Below the pieces are notes generated by a model that made no database searches, was not told where the DNA came from, and was given only the letters and a program-made list of their open reading frames with translations. A DNA stretch of 64,000 nt, from NCBI GenBank assembly GCA_033762315.1, contig JANRLS010000228.1, positions 1-64,000 of the forward strand, in the 5' to 3' direction. The position numbers were made by a program, and so were the translations under genes. The stretch comes from CAYLLN01 sp033762315 (GTDB lineage Bacteria > Planctomycetota > Planctomycetia > Pirellulales > Pirellulaceae). This document shows, piece by piece, positions 27,537 through 36,431 of the stretch (positions within the stretch are counted from its first letter, which is position 1; each line of letters opens with the position of its first letter).

Positions 27537-28337
27537 ATGACCGCCGCCGTGGAGGTCATTCGCGGTATCTGGTCCGGCCGCGCCGAGACGGCGGTCATTC
27601 TCGGCAGCGGGCTGGGGGAAATCGCGGACGAAGTTGCGGCCGAGGCGATCATCCCGTATCGCGACATTCCGGGCTTTCCGCGCTCGACCGCACTGGCTCA
27701 CCAGGGGCGGTTGGTGTGCGGCCAACTGCGCGGCAGGCCGGTCATCATGCTGCAGGGGCGGTGCCATCTGTACGAAGGATATTCGCTGGCGGAGGTCACG
27801 TTTCCCACGCGCGTTCTTGGCGCGCTGGGGGTGAAAACGCTCGTCGTCACCAACGCGGCGGGGGGCATCAACCCGCTGTACGACAAGGGGGACGTGATGC
27901 TTCTCGACGACCATGTCTCGCTGATGTGGTTCGGCGGCACACAGCCCCTCGCGCCCGAGAGCGAACGCTCGCCGCGGCCGCTGACCCGGCTGTATGACCG
28001 CCGGCTGATTGGCCTCGCCCTCGCCGCGGCCCGCTCGGCGAAGTTTCCGCTGCATTTGGGCGTGTATATCGGCGTGACGGGGCCGAGCTACGAAACGCGG
28101 GCCGAATATCGGGCCTTTCGCCGGCTGGGTGGCGACTGCGTGGGCATGTCCACGGTGCCCGAAGTGCTGACCGCCACCGGCCTGGGAATGCGCGTGCTGG
28201 CAACCAGCACCGTGACCAACGTCTGCCTCCCCGATGCGCCGCAGACCGTGACCGCCGAGGAGGTGGTTGAGGTCGCCCGCGTCGCCCGGCCGAAGGTGCA
28301 AACCGTGATCGAAGCGGTGCTGGCCGACGCGACCTAG
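27537..28337 (+). CDS. Purine nucleoside phosphorylase
   Basis: 266 residues from the ATG at 27537. Trimeric PNP motifs: GSGLGEIADE, NAAGGINPLY, GPSYETRAEYRAFRRLGGDC, VGMSTVPEVLTATG. The purine-specificity residue is N228 (STVTNVCLPD), as in inosine/guanosine-specific enzymes. It is a paralogue of the gene ending at 27002, with clear similarity over the whole length. The pair is probably an old tandem duplication later separated by the heptamer-flanked unit. Role: purine salvage in the cytoplasm. Confidence 0.94.
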   Translation: MTAAVEVIRGIWSGRAETAVILGSGLGEIADEVAAEAIIPYRDIPGFPRSTALAHQGRLVCGQLRGRPVIMLQGRCHLYEGYSLAEVTFPTRVLGALGVKTLVVTNAAGGINPLYDKGDVMLLDDHVSLMWFGGTQPLAPESERSPRPLTRLYDRRLIGLALAAARSAKFPLHLGVYIGVTGPSYETRAEYRAFRRLGGDCVGMSTVPEVLTATGLGMRVLATSTVTNVCLPDAPQTVTAEEVVEVARVARPKVQTVIEAVLADAT

Positions 28338-28355
28338 GGCCGACTCGCCAAGCCG

Positions 28356-29642
28356 CTAAACTTTCGGCTCCCAGCCCGGCCGATACTCGCGTCCCCACAG
28401 CTGCATGGCCTCCTCATCCCCTTGGATGTGGCCGTCCTTTTCGCTAGTGGTCAGCACGCGATTCACCCGGTGGGCGATGTTCCCCAGGTGACAGAGCAGC
28501 GTGCTCTTGTGGGCTTCGGCGATGTCGGCATTCGGGCGCTGGCCGCTGCGGCAGCAGTCGAGAAAATTGGCGACGTGATCTTGGTCGCCGCCGCGCCCGC
28601 TTTGGGCCGCGATTTCCTTGTTTTTGGGGTCGAAAATCTTAAAGCCGTTCCCATCGATCACGAGCGTGCCGTTATCGCCATGAAAACTGATGCCGAACAT
28701 CGACCCGCCCGAGCCATAGGGGGACCAGCTCAGCCCCTCCCACATGATCGATTTACCGCCGGGGAAATTATAGGTAACGACGTGGGTATCTGGCGTTTCC
28801 TGATCGTCGGCATGCCGATACTTGCCGCCGCCGGAGGTGACGCGGATCGGAAAATCGACCTGCATTCCCCAGCGGGCGACATCGAGGGCATGAACGCCAT
28901 TATTGCCGAGTTCGCCGTTCCCCCAGTGCCAGCGCCAGTGCCAGTTGTAGTGGACGACATTGTCGAGAAACGGCTTTTCGGGGGCGGGGCCTTGCCATAG
29001 GGACCAATCGAGCCAAGACGGAATCTCAGCCGCTTGCCCGTGGCCAATTTCGGGACGGCGATTGTTGTACCAGGTGCGGGCATAGTGAACCTTGCCGATC
29101 TCCCCCGCGTGGACTTTGCCAATTCCTTCGATGATCGCCGGAAAGGTGCGCCGCTGGCTCCCCATCTGTACGACGCGGTTGTGCTTCCGCGAGGCCGCGA
29201 CCGCCAATTCCCCCTCACGGGCGTTGTGGCTGCAGGGCTTTTCGACATAGACGTGCTTTCCAGCCGCGCACCCCAAAATCGTGGCGGGGGCGTGCCAATG
29301 ATTTGGGGCCGCACAGACGAGGCAATCGACCGTTTTGTCGTCGAGCGCCCGGCGAAAATCGGCCACCCCCTCCGGCTTGCGCGGCTGGGCCGCCGCCACT
29401 TGGGCGACCGTTTTGGCCACGGCTCGCTCATCGACATCGCAGATGTAGCCCACTTCGCAGCCCGGCGTGGTCGAAAACGCCTTCGCCAGCGCGCTCCCCC
29501 GACCATTGCACCCCATGATCGCCACGACCAGCTTCTCGTTCGCCGCTTTGGCCGCGAACACCGGCGACTCCGAGACGAAATACGACCCGGCGGCGACGGC
29601 AGCCGAGGTTTGCAGGAACTGGCGGCGAGTGGGGAGGTTCAT
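28356..29642 (-). CDS. Tat-exported Gfo/Idh/MocA-family oxidoreductase
   Basis: 428 residues. The N-terminus MNLPTRRQFLQTSAAVAAG is a Tat signal (RRQFLQ). It is followed by a Rossmann segment (VVAIMGCNGRGSALAKAFST), the conserved VYVEKP motif and a C-terminal alpha/beta domain with WHWRWHWGNGELGNNGVHA. The family oxidises or reduces sugars with NAD(P). Tat-exported members with this length are abundant in planctomycetes; the substrate is unknown. It converges on the second PNP gene and is divergent from the deacylase. In the region 29643-29904 I see only a GGAATGG-rich tract. Confidence 0.93.
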   Translation of the reverse strand: MNLPTRRQFLQTSAAVAAGSYFVSESPVFAAKAANEKLVVAIMGCNGRGSALAKAFSTTPGCEVGYICDVDERAVAKTVAQVAAAQPRKPEGVADFRRALDDKTVDCLVCAAPNHWHAPATILGCAAGKHVYVEKPCSHNAREGELAVAASRKHNRVVQMGSQRRTFPAIIEGIGKVHAGEIGKVHYARTWYNNRRPEIGHGQAAEIPSWLDWSLWQGPAPEKPFLDNVVHYNWHWRWHWGNGELGNNGVHALDVARWGMQVDFPIRVTSGGGKYRHADDQETPDTHVVTYNFPGGKSIMWEGLSWSPYGSGGSMFGISFHGDNGTLVIDGNGFKIFDPKNKEIAAQSGRGGDQDHVANFLDCCRSGQRPNADIAEAHKSTLLCHLGNIAHRVNRVLTTSEKDGHIQGDEEAMQLWGREYRPGWEPKV

Positions 29643-29904
29643 GGCGGACTCCGGGTTCGGCGGCGAATGGAATTGGAATGGATGGAATGGGGATATTCAG
29701 AACTGGAACAGCAGGGCACAGAGATCGCAAAGAAGACCATGAAGGGGGGAAGGCCATACAACGAGGCGCACCGCAACTACCTCGTTTTCGAGCACTGTAG
29801 CACAATCGGCGACCGGATTCACGCGGTTTTTTTCGCGGTTACACTGAGGCCCATGCTGCCCCCCTCGTTTGCATTTGCGCAGCGACCCAACGACGAAAAA
29901 CATC

Positions 29905-31488
29905 ATGTTTGATTTGCTTCTCCAAAACGGTTCGGTCATCGATGGTACGGGGCAGCCCAGATTTGCGGCGGATGTGGGGATCGCCGGCGACCGGATCGCG
30001 GCGGTCGGCAAGCTCGGCGCGGCCGAGGCCAGGCAAACGATTGACTGCGCGGGGCGCGTCGTTGCGCCGGGCTTGATCGATGTGCATAACCACAGCGACG
30101 GCTGGATGCTGGTCGGCCCGCACCAAACCTACAAAACGAGCCAAGGCTTCACCACCGAAGTCCTGATGGCCGATGGCATCAGTTATGCCCCAGTGAGCGA
30201 AGCGACCTGGCGGCAATGGCTGTACTATTTGCGGTCGCTCAATGGCCTGCGGTTTGCCGATTATCGTGGTTGGCGGTCGATCGCCGACTACATGCGACTG
30301 CTCGACGGCAACAACGTCCAAAATTCCGCCACGCATGTGCCGTATGCGAATGTCCGCACCCTGGTGTGCGGCTTTGGGCGGACCACGCCCCCCGACGACT
30401 TCCAGATGCGCAGCATCCGGGCCGAGATAGAGCGGGGCATGGACGAGGGAGCGGTCGGCCTTTCGACGGGCCTGGATTACGTCGAGCAATGCTTTGCCAG
30501 TACTGACGAGATCGTCAACGCCTGCACGGCGATTCGTCGCCGCGATGGGCTCTACGTCACGCATGTCCGCTACAAATTGGGCCTCTTGCCGGCCCTGCGC
30601 GAGGCGATCGAGATCGGCCGCCGCGCGGGGGTGAAGGTCCACATCTCGCACGTCAAAGGTTCGACCGAAGCCGAGGTGCAAGAAGTTCTGGCCCTGTTCC
30701 ACGAGGCTCGCCGCGACGTGGACCTGTCGTATGACGTGTATCCCTACCAGCGCGGCTCGACGATGCTGCACTTTTTGCTGCCCTACGAAGTGTGGGCCGA
30801 CGGTCCGACCGGCGTGCTCGCGCGGCTGGACCGGCCGGAGATTCGCGAGCGGTTTCGGGCCGGGCTGGCTACGCTGGCCGTGCCGCTGGAGGAGATCACC
30901 ATCGCTTGGACGGCTCTTCCCGGCGGCGAGTCGCTGCACGGCCTGTCGGTGGCCGAGTTTGTCCGCCAGCGCGGATTGCCGGCGCACGAAGCGCTGGCCG
31001 ATTTGCTGATCGAGTCGAATCTGGCGACCCTCTTTGTTCTGGGTTCGTTTCGCGACGAACTGGTGCGGCCGATCCTGCAACACGACTTGGCGATCGGGGG
31101 GAGCGATGGCATCTACATGCCTGGCGGGCACGTTCATCCGCGGGTGTTTGGCTCGGCCGGCCGTTGGCTCGGTGCGGCGGTTCGCGATCACAAGCTGTTC
31201 TCGCTGGAAGAGGCGGTTCACAAACTGAGCGGCCGCCCGGCAAAGCGGTTTGGCCTGGCGGGGCGCGGCATCGTTCGCGAAGGGGCCTTTGCCGACCTCG
31301 TCGTATTCGACCCCGCGACCATCGGCGACCGCGCAACCTATGCCCAGCCGCTGCAAAATTGCACGGGGGTCGAGCAGGTCTTGGTGAATGGTCGGCTGAT
31401 TGTTGCCGCCGGCGAGCCCGCGCCGCCGCAACCCGGCCCGCTGTCTGGTCGCTACTTGCGGTTCGAGCCCGAGGCCAATTTGCGGTAG
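29905..31488 (+). CDS. N-acyl-D-amino-acid deacylase / D-aminoacylase-like amidohydrolase
   Basis: 527 residues from the ATG at 29905 (MFDLLLQNGSVIDGTG). Amidohydrolase features: VVAPGLIDVHNHSDG (HxH metal pair), KVHISHVKGS, and GGSDGIYMPGGHVHPR with the catalytic Asp. The C-terminus AKRFGLAGRGIVREGAFADL is the standard closing beta-sandwich. It hydrolyses N-acyl-D-amino acids or related amides. Starts further upstream add residues without family support. The squalene-cyclase-like gene follows after 42 bases. Confidence 0.92.
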   Translation: MFDLLLQNGSVIDGTGQPRFAADVGIAGDRIAAVGKLGAAEARQTIDCAGRVVAPGLIDVHNHSDGWMLVGPHQTYKTSQGFTTEVLMADGISYAPVSEATWRQWLYYLRSLNGLRFADYRGWRSIADYMRLLDGNNVQNSATHVPYANVRTLVCGFGRTTPPDDFQMRSIRAEIERGMDEGAVGLSTGLDYVEQCFASTDEIVNACTAIRRRDGLYVTHVRYKLGLLPALREAIEIGRRAGVKVHISHVKGSTEAEVQEVLALFHEARRDVDLSYDVYPYQRGSTMLHFLLPYEVWADGPTGVLARLDRPEIRERFRAGLATLAVPLEEITIAWTALPGGESLHGLSVAEFVRQRGLPAHEALADLLIESNLATLFVLGSFRDELVRPILQHDLAIGGSDGIYMPGGHVHPRVFGSAGRWLGAAVRDHKLFSLEEAVHKLSGRPAKRFGLAGRGIVREGAFADLVVFDPATIGDRATYAQPLQNCTGVEQVLVNGRLIVAAGEPAPPQPGPLSGRYLRFEPEANLR

Positions 31489-31530
31489 GATGAACGAGAG
31501 TGACCGTTGTCCTTCGTTCTGGGTGTTCTC

Positions 31531-32598
31531 ATGGCTGATGCCCTCGTCGAATCCGCGCGGCAAGCCTGGTCCACGGGGGCCAGCTATTTGCTCGCCCAGC
31601 AAGCGGCCGATGGAGGGTGGCATTCGCAAACCTATGGGCAACTCAAGGATGGCGCGGCAGTGACGGCACTCGTGTGCTTTGCCTTGACGCGTATCCCGGC
31701 CGACCTCCGGCCCAAACCAGACGATAAGGTCACCAAAGGGCTGGCATTTCTCGCCCGCGGCCTGGCCAAGCGGGGCACGATCGCCAGCCCCGATGGCTCG
31801 CTCGATTTCCCCACCTATGCCGGCGCGCTGTGGCTGCTCGCCCGCGGCCGCGTGGCGGAGCCCGATGCGGACGGCCAGCGCGTGCGCGACTACCTGCTCG
31901 CCGCCCAGGTGGCCGAGCCGCGCGGCTTTTTGCCCGATTCTCCAAGCTACGGCGGCTGGGATTTTCTCGGCAAGGAGGATGCCCAGGGAATCACCACCGG
32001 GACCAATGTCTCAGTGACGCGGCACGTTGTCGAAGCGTTGCAAACCAATCAGCCGCCAGATGCCCCACCGCCGCTCGCAACCAGCGCCCTGAAGCGGGCC
32101 CGAGCCTACCTCGAGCGCTGCCAAAACCCCGACGGCGGCTTGGCCTTCACCTGCGAGCCGATGTCACAAAACAACAAGGCCGCTTATGCCGATGATAAGC
32201 TGGCCGAGCCGCGATCCTATGGCACGGCGACCTGCGACGGCATCCTGGGCTTGGTTGCTTGTGGAATGCCGGCCGATGACGAGCGGATCGTGAAAGCGGT
32301 CGCCTGGCTGGCGAAGCGGCCGGGGCTCGCGCTCGTTCCCGGCTTCGAAGGGCTGCCGCCGGAAGCGGGTTGGCAGCGCGGTTTGCGATACTATTACTAC
32401 GCTGGCCTGGCCCGCGTGTTGCCGCGGTTTCCCCAGCCGGACATCGCTCCGCGCCGCGAGGCGCTCGTGAAGCAGCTGGTTTCGCTCCAGCAGGCCAGCG
32501 GTGCTTGGGTCAACGAATCGGACCGGATGCGCGAGAACGATCCGCTCATCGCGACTTCGCTGGCGATCATCGCCCTGGCGGCGTGCGTCACGGGATAG
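31531..32598 (+). CDS. Prenyltransferase/squalene-oxidase repeat protein
   Basis: 355 residues from the ATG at 31531 (MADALVESARQAWSTGASYL). Toroid repeats with the QxxDGGW-like motif: AQQAADGGWHS, CQNPDGGLAF and LQQASGAWVN. The catalytic DxDD of triterpene cyclases is absent, so it is probably a non-cyclase toroid protein, a type common in planctomycetes and often of unknown role. There is no signal peptide. It is followed 6 bases later by the LigD phosphoesterase-like gene, probably in one operon. Confidence 0.85.
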   Translation: MADALVESARQAWSTGASYLLAQQAADGGWHSQTYGQLKDGAAVTALVCFALTRIPADLRPKPDDKVTKGLAFLARGLAKRGTIASPDGSLDFPTYAGALWLLARGRVAEPDADGQRVRDYLLAAQVAEPRGFLPDSPSYGGWDFLGKEDAQGITTGTNVSVTRHVVEALQTNQPPDAPPPLATSALKRARAYLERCQNPDGGLAFTCEPMSQNNKAAYADDKLAEPRSYGTATCDGILGLVACGMPADDERIVKAVAWLAKRPGLALVPGFEGLPPEAGWQRGLRYYYYAGLARVLPRFPQPDIAPRREALVKQLVSLQQASGAWVNESDRMRENDPLIATSLAIIALAACVTG

Positions 32599-32604
32599 AC
32601 CGCC

Positions 32605-32985
32605 ATGCAGCGTTTCGTCTTTCTTCGTCACGAGTTGCCGGCCGAGGGGGCGCGGGGCTCGCATTTCGATCTGATGTTCGAGCAAGCCGGCGTGCTGCGG
32701 ACATGGGCGTGCGACGAACTGCCGACCGACCGGAAATCAACACCAGCCGAGCAATTGCCCGACCATCGGCTGGCCTATCTCGATTATCAAGGGCCGATTT
32801 CGGCGGGCCGCGGCAGCGTGAGGCGCGTCGCGGCCGGCGAGTATCAACTGCTGAGCGAGACGGCCGATGAGTTGGTCGCGCGACTGATGGGGGAGCAATA
32901 TCAGGGGACGCTACGCATCGCCCGCGCGGCCGGCGAGCCTCAGCGCTGGTCGGTCGATTTCGCCGGCGAATTCACCCGCGACTGA
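32605..32985 (+). CDS. Stand-alone LigD-type 3'-phosphoesterase-like protein
   Basis: 126 residues. RFVFLRHELPAEGARGSHFD, then LMFEQAGVLRTWACDE, follows the pattern of the phosphoesterase domain of bacterial ligase D (Hxx...H-x-D-(L/F)-x-(L/F)E...-L-x-(S/T)WA). LDYQGPISAGRGSVRRV matches the later strand region. In LigD the domain trims 3' ribonucleotides or phosphates at breaks. Here it is free-standing, with no ligase or polymerase domain. The 3' end overlaps the convergent downstream gene by 46 bases. Confidence 0.72.
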   Translation: MQRFVFLRHELPAEGARGSHFDLMFEQAGVLRTWACDELPTDRKSTPAEQLPDHRLAYLDYQGPISAGRGSVRRVAAGEYQLLSETADELVARLMGEQYQGTLRIARAAGEPQRWSVDFAGEFTRD

Positions 32986-33707
32986 CGGTCGTCGTTCGGC
33001 TTGTCGGCGGGTTTGTCGGCGGTGCGTGGAGATTCGGGCTCGGTGCGCCCCGAAATGACAATCTCCCCTTCCCGCACTTCCAGCCGCTCGACCTGCAAAT
33101 TCTGGCCGCGAAATTCCTCGCGCGATAAGGGGAGCGCGATGATCGCCACCGGCTGGCCGTCGCTTTCGGACCAGCGCAGCGGCAGGCCGGCCTCGGTGGC
33201 GCCGCGGGCGATTTGGTCGAGAAACTGCCCTAGCGGCACGGGAATCGCCCCGGCCCGGACATAGTGCAAATGAATCGCCACTTCGTTCGGTCGCTCGGTC
33301 AGGTAGGCATCTCCCGCGGCCGATAACACCGTGCTCACCTCCCCCTGCTGAAAGCGAACCGCCAGTTGCACCAGGTCCGGCTCGATGGCGACGCGCGGTT
33401 CGGAAACTCCCTTCGGGAGCGCTCCGGGGAACTTTTCCGGCAGATCGGTCGCCAGCCAGCCGTTGATGTGGTCTTGCGAAAAGCGGGCTTCCCAGCGGCC
33501 GGGGCGGCGAACCTCGTTGTGCAGGTCGAGCACCTCGCGTTCGAGTTCGTCGGCCGCTTCGCGCTGCCTGGCCGGCTCGGGCACGAGTGCCTCGACATAG
33601 AACTGGGGAACCTGCTGCGTCGCCCGCCAGGCCACGAGCGTGAAAATTCCCCCCGCGACAAGCCCCAGCAGGGCCAGAATCAACCCGACGCGGATCAGTT
33701 TCTTCAT
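32940..33707 (-). CDS. Membrane-anchored protein of unknown function
   Basis: 255 residues. An N-terminal membrane helix (LIRVGLILALLGLVAGGIFT) is followed by an extracytoplasmic domain (FSQDHINGWLATDLPEKFPG; VEIRL-type strands) and a charged, low-complexity C-terminus (TEPESPRTADKPADKPNDDR). I do not recognise the family. The helix anchor and the strand pattern suggest a periplasmic lipid-facing or scaffolding domain. The last 46 bases overlap the convergent LigD-like gene. Confidence 0.7.
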   Translation of the reverse strand: MKKLIRVGLILALLGLVAGGIFTLVAWRATQQVPQFYVEALVPEPARQREAADELEREVLDLHNEVRRPGRWEARFSQDHINGWLATDLPEKFPGALPKGVSEPRVAIEPDLVQLAVRFQQGEVSTVLSAAGDAYLTERPNEVAIHLHYVRAGAIPVPLGQFLDQIARGATEAGLPLRWSESDGQPVAIIALPLSREEFRGQNLQVERLEVREGEIVISGRTEPESPRTADKPADKPNDDRQSRVNSPAKSTDQR

Positions 33708-33756
33708 GGGGGGCTCCGATTCGGAAATATTGTAGCTTCGCCCCCCGGCGGTTTGG

Positions 33757-34449
33757 TTATTTCGCGTCCGGCTCCGGCGAATTGGCCGCCGCCCGCCAGG
33801 TGGACACTTCTCGCAGCACCAGCTCCCCCGCCGCCAGCGGATTGGCCGCCGTCTGCTCGAATGGACGCGTAAACGGCGATTTTTCGCTCACCGGCATTTG
33901 GCAATGAAAGCGGTAGGTGGCCCCTTCGTCGGTCGTTTCGAGCAGGATGTATTCCGCGCCGAGCCGCTCCAGCTCTTGGCGAATTTCGATCAGGCGGCGC
34001 ACATCGGCCGGGTTGTCGTGAGCGGCGAACAGCGCCCGGCTGGCCTGGGCGAGGCGACTTGGTTCGCTGCTGGTGGCTGGCACGTTTCCAGTTGGCGTAT
34101 CGCTGGCCGAAGTGGCGGCAGCGGGGGGAGCGAACACCGGCGGCGGCGCCAGCGGCGGCGGAGCGCTGGCGAGGGCGTCGATCCCTTCGTGCGGCTGGCG
34201 GGCGAGCTCGCCGGGGGGCACGAAATCTTCGAAATTCGCCGGCGAGACCCGCTCGATCCGCTCCGGCTCGATGATTTGCTGCAAGGGACGGGCCGACGGC
34301 GGCCGCAAAAACTCGGCCGGCGCGGGGCCGTAGAGCAGCGTGTCGATTCGCCGGGCCACCGCGGGGAGCGCGAGCACCGGCATTCCCACGGCAAACCCCA
34401 ACAAAAACAACGCCCGCAGCGAAATCGTCGGTAGCCGCATCGTCGCCAT
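33757..34449 (-). CDS. Secreted or membrane-anchored protein of unknown function
   Basis: 230 residues. A hydrophobic N-terminus (ISLRALFLLGFAVGMPVLAL) is followed by a Pro/Ala-rich linker (about 85-130) and a small alpha/beta domain (ADVRRLIEIRQELERLGAEY, then ILLETTDEGATYRFHCQMPV). It is not recognised. It lies 49 bases upstream of the previous minus-strand gene, so the two may form an operon. The first Met could also be M4 (34440). The region 34450-34678 upstream shows nothing distinctive. Confidence 0.68.
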   Translation of the reverse strand: MATMRLPTISLRALFLLGFAVGMPVLALPAVARRIDTLLYGPAPAEFLRPPSARPLQQIIEPERIERVSPANFEDFVPPGELARQPHEGIDALASAPPPLAPPPVFAPPAAATSASDTPTGNVPATSSEPSRLAQASRALFAAHDNPADVRRLIEIRQELERLGAEYILLETTDEGATYRFHCQMPVSEKSPFTRPFEQTAANPLAAGELVLREVSTWRAAANSPEPDAK

Positions 34450-34678
34450 CCTTGGCTCGGAAAGTTGCCCGTTCGTCGCAAGAAGGGGCGAATCTTAACA
34501 ACGACGCGGCGGCCGGACCAGACGAACTTGCGGCGGAGGGGCTGTTTTGTAAGTTGTGTGCGGATAACGACTTGCGCGAACTTGGCCGTGTCCCGCCAAA
34601 GCGCGAACAACCGGCGAGCTAGGCTTGCGCGGGAGATTCCGCGACTTCGTCACCCGCCAAAATGATCGGAAGTACATC

Positions 34679-35203
34679 ATGCCACTGACTCTTGCCGGAC
34701 TATGTGGACTCGCCCTGCTCGCCTCCCCGCGGGAGCCGGCGATCGAATTTGCCGGCGAGACTTATCGCCCCGCTTATCGCGCCGAGAATGCGGACCTCAA
34801 GCTGGTGGAATTCGTCCGCGATGGCGAAACGATCGAAACTTGGACCAAGCTGTTCGCCGTGCGGCACTTTCCCAAGCTGGCCGACCCGGCGACGGCGGTG
34901 GCGAATGTCCGCCGGGCGCTCGCCGAGCAAAACCCGCTCGCCAAAAGTCAGTTGCTCGTCAAGGAAGATGGCAGCGAGGCGATGATCGATTTCCTCACCT
35001 GGGGCGAAGGGGCTCCCGGCATGGAGTTCAACGTGTTCTTGTATTTGCGGCAGCCCGGCTTGCCGGGACTCGTGTGTTATCAGTTCGCCGCGCGAATCAA
35101 CGACTCGCGCACCGTGAGTGCCGACGAACTGCGGGCTCGCAAAGACGCCTGGTGCCGGCAGTTGCGCGAGATGGACCTGCCGGTGGTGTTGGGGCGGAAG
35201 TAG
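34679..35203 (+). CDS. Secreted protein of unknown function
   Basis: 174 residues from the ATG at 34679, giving a short signal (MPLTLAGLCGLALLASPREP). The body is alpha/beta (KLVEFVRDGETIETWTKLFA; EFNVFLYLRQPGLPGLVCYQ; ADELRARKDAWCRQLREMDL). The FVRDGETIETWTKLF stretch resembles small exported proteins found in many Gram-negatives, but I cannot name the family with confidence. It stands alone and is convergent with the TadG operon; 35204-35285 holds no clear terminator. Confidence 0.7.
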   Translation: MPLTLAGLCGLALLASPREPAIEFAGETYRPAYRAENADLKLVEFVRDGETIETWTKLFAVRHFPKLADPATAVANVRRALAEQNPLAKSQLLVKEDGSEAMIDFLTWGEGAPGMEFNVFLYLRQPGLPGLVCYQFAARINDSRTVSADELRARKDAWCRQLREMDLPVVLGRK

Positions 35204-35285
35204 TCTCCTTTCGGGTGGCGGCCAGTCGGCGAGTAAACAGCCAGTCGAATAAGCAGCTTCGAGAGGGAGCAAATTCAACGGGCCT

Positions 35286-36431
35286 TTACCGCACAAGCCA
35301 GACGGGAGAATAGAGGAAGTAGCTGGACTGCGTCCCCGTGGCGGGAATTCCTCCTTTGGCGACCACGGTGGCGGGCTGGATCATAAGCATCTTCGAGCTC
35401 ATGCTCCCGGTCAGCTTGACCGCGAGGACGCGAATCCCCGCGAACTTGACGATGGTGTACTGGGCATTATTGCCGGGACCAGTGACGCTGCGGAAGATCG
35501 GAATGATCCGCGTTTGTCCGATGATCGAAGCGAGCTCGTCCTTGACGCCGGCGCTGATTCCCGTGTCGCCATTGAGGGTCATCGTGCCGTCGGAACCCAG
35601 TTCGAATGGTTTGCCCAGGTCTTCGAGATCGTCGGCGCTGATGCCATCGGTGATTTGCCGGGCCAGGTCGGCCGTGCTGTTATTGCTGCCGCCGATATCG
35701 ACGGTACCGCGATTGCCGGGCGAGCCGGTTCCTTGCGGATAGAGGTTAACTTCCTTGACGCCATCGACGCCGGCGGAGACCGTTTTGGATTCGCTGTTGT
35801 ATTTGTAGCTGTCGGTTCCGCCCCCCGCCAATAGATCGTTCCAGGTTTGTTCGTCGAGGGCGAAGGGCAAAATACCCAAGTTGCTGCCATCGTGTGGGGC
35901 GTGGAATCCGCCGAAGCTGTTGAGGAGTGCCGCCGTAGCGTGTGCCGTCAGCGATTGATTTTCCATTCCCAAGATGCGGGCAAAAAACAGCGGCACCTGG
36001 CCGTTCTGGCCGGTGGTACGCTGCACCGTGACCTGCACTGCATTGGGCATCGTCGATCCGCTAGCGGGAACGAGCGTGGCCGCAGGACTCGATGGATTGG
36101 CCATGTAGCCCACCACCACGTCGCCGCTGGCGAGGGTGGGGGCGTCGGAACCGATCGGGTTCAGGGCCGCGTATTGTCCGGCGCGGGCGACGGCGTCCGC
36201 CTCCAAGTTGGACGCGGACGCGGACCCGGCCGGAGCATCTTCGTCCATCAGTTCCCAAGCGGCGGCGATGGCGGCCGAGTCAGCCGAGCGCTGCAATTCG
36301 CTCCGGACGGTGTAGAGATAGCCGACATCGACCGCGAAGGCGATGCAGGCGACCATCACCACCAGCAAGAAGGCGGTCAGGACGATGATGTTGCCGCGGC
36401 GATGGCGGCGAAGCGAGGGGCGAGCTTTCAT
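35286..36431 (-). CDS. TadG-like pilus assembly protein
   Basis: 381 residues from the ATG at 36431, which overlaps the stop of the upstream gene (ATGA, 36428-36431). The N-terminus has the TadE/TadG-type helix: RRGNIIVLTAFLLVVMVACI, then the conserved VDVGYLYTVRSELQRSADSA. The remainder is a long extracytoplasmic region. TadG/TadE pseudopilin-like proteins accompany Flp pilus secretion systems; no other tad gene is in the window. It is therefore an isolated member, as is common in planctomycetes. Confidence 0.85.
   Translation of the reverse strand: MKARPSLRRHRRGNIIVLTAFLLVVMVACIAFAVDVGYLYTVRSELQRSADSAAIAAAWELMDEDAPAGSASASNLEADAVARAGQYAALNPIGSDAPTLASGDVVVGYMANPSSPAATLVPASGSTMPNAVQVTVQRTTGQNGQVPLFFARILGMENQSLTAHATAALLNSFGGFHAPHDGSNLGILPFALDEQTWNDLLAGGGTDSYKYNSESKTVSAGVDGVKEVNLYPQGTGSPGNRGTVDIGGSNNSTADLARQITDGISADDLEDLGKPFELGSDGTMTLNGDTGISAGVKDELASIIGQTRIIPIFRSVTGPGNNAQYTIVKFAGIRVLAVKLTGSMSSKMLMIQPATVVAKGGIPATGTQSSYFLYSPVWLVR

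Noticed and set aside
29665..29740. GGAATGG-rich tract as a possible further heptamer array
   Set aside because: Units do not keep a 7-base phase and no inverted partner is present.
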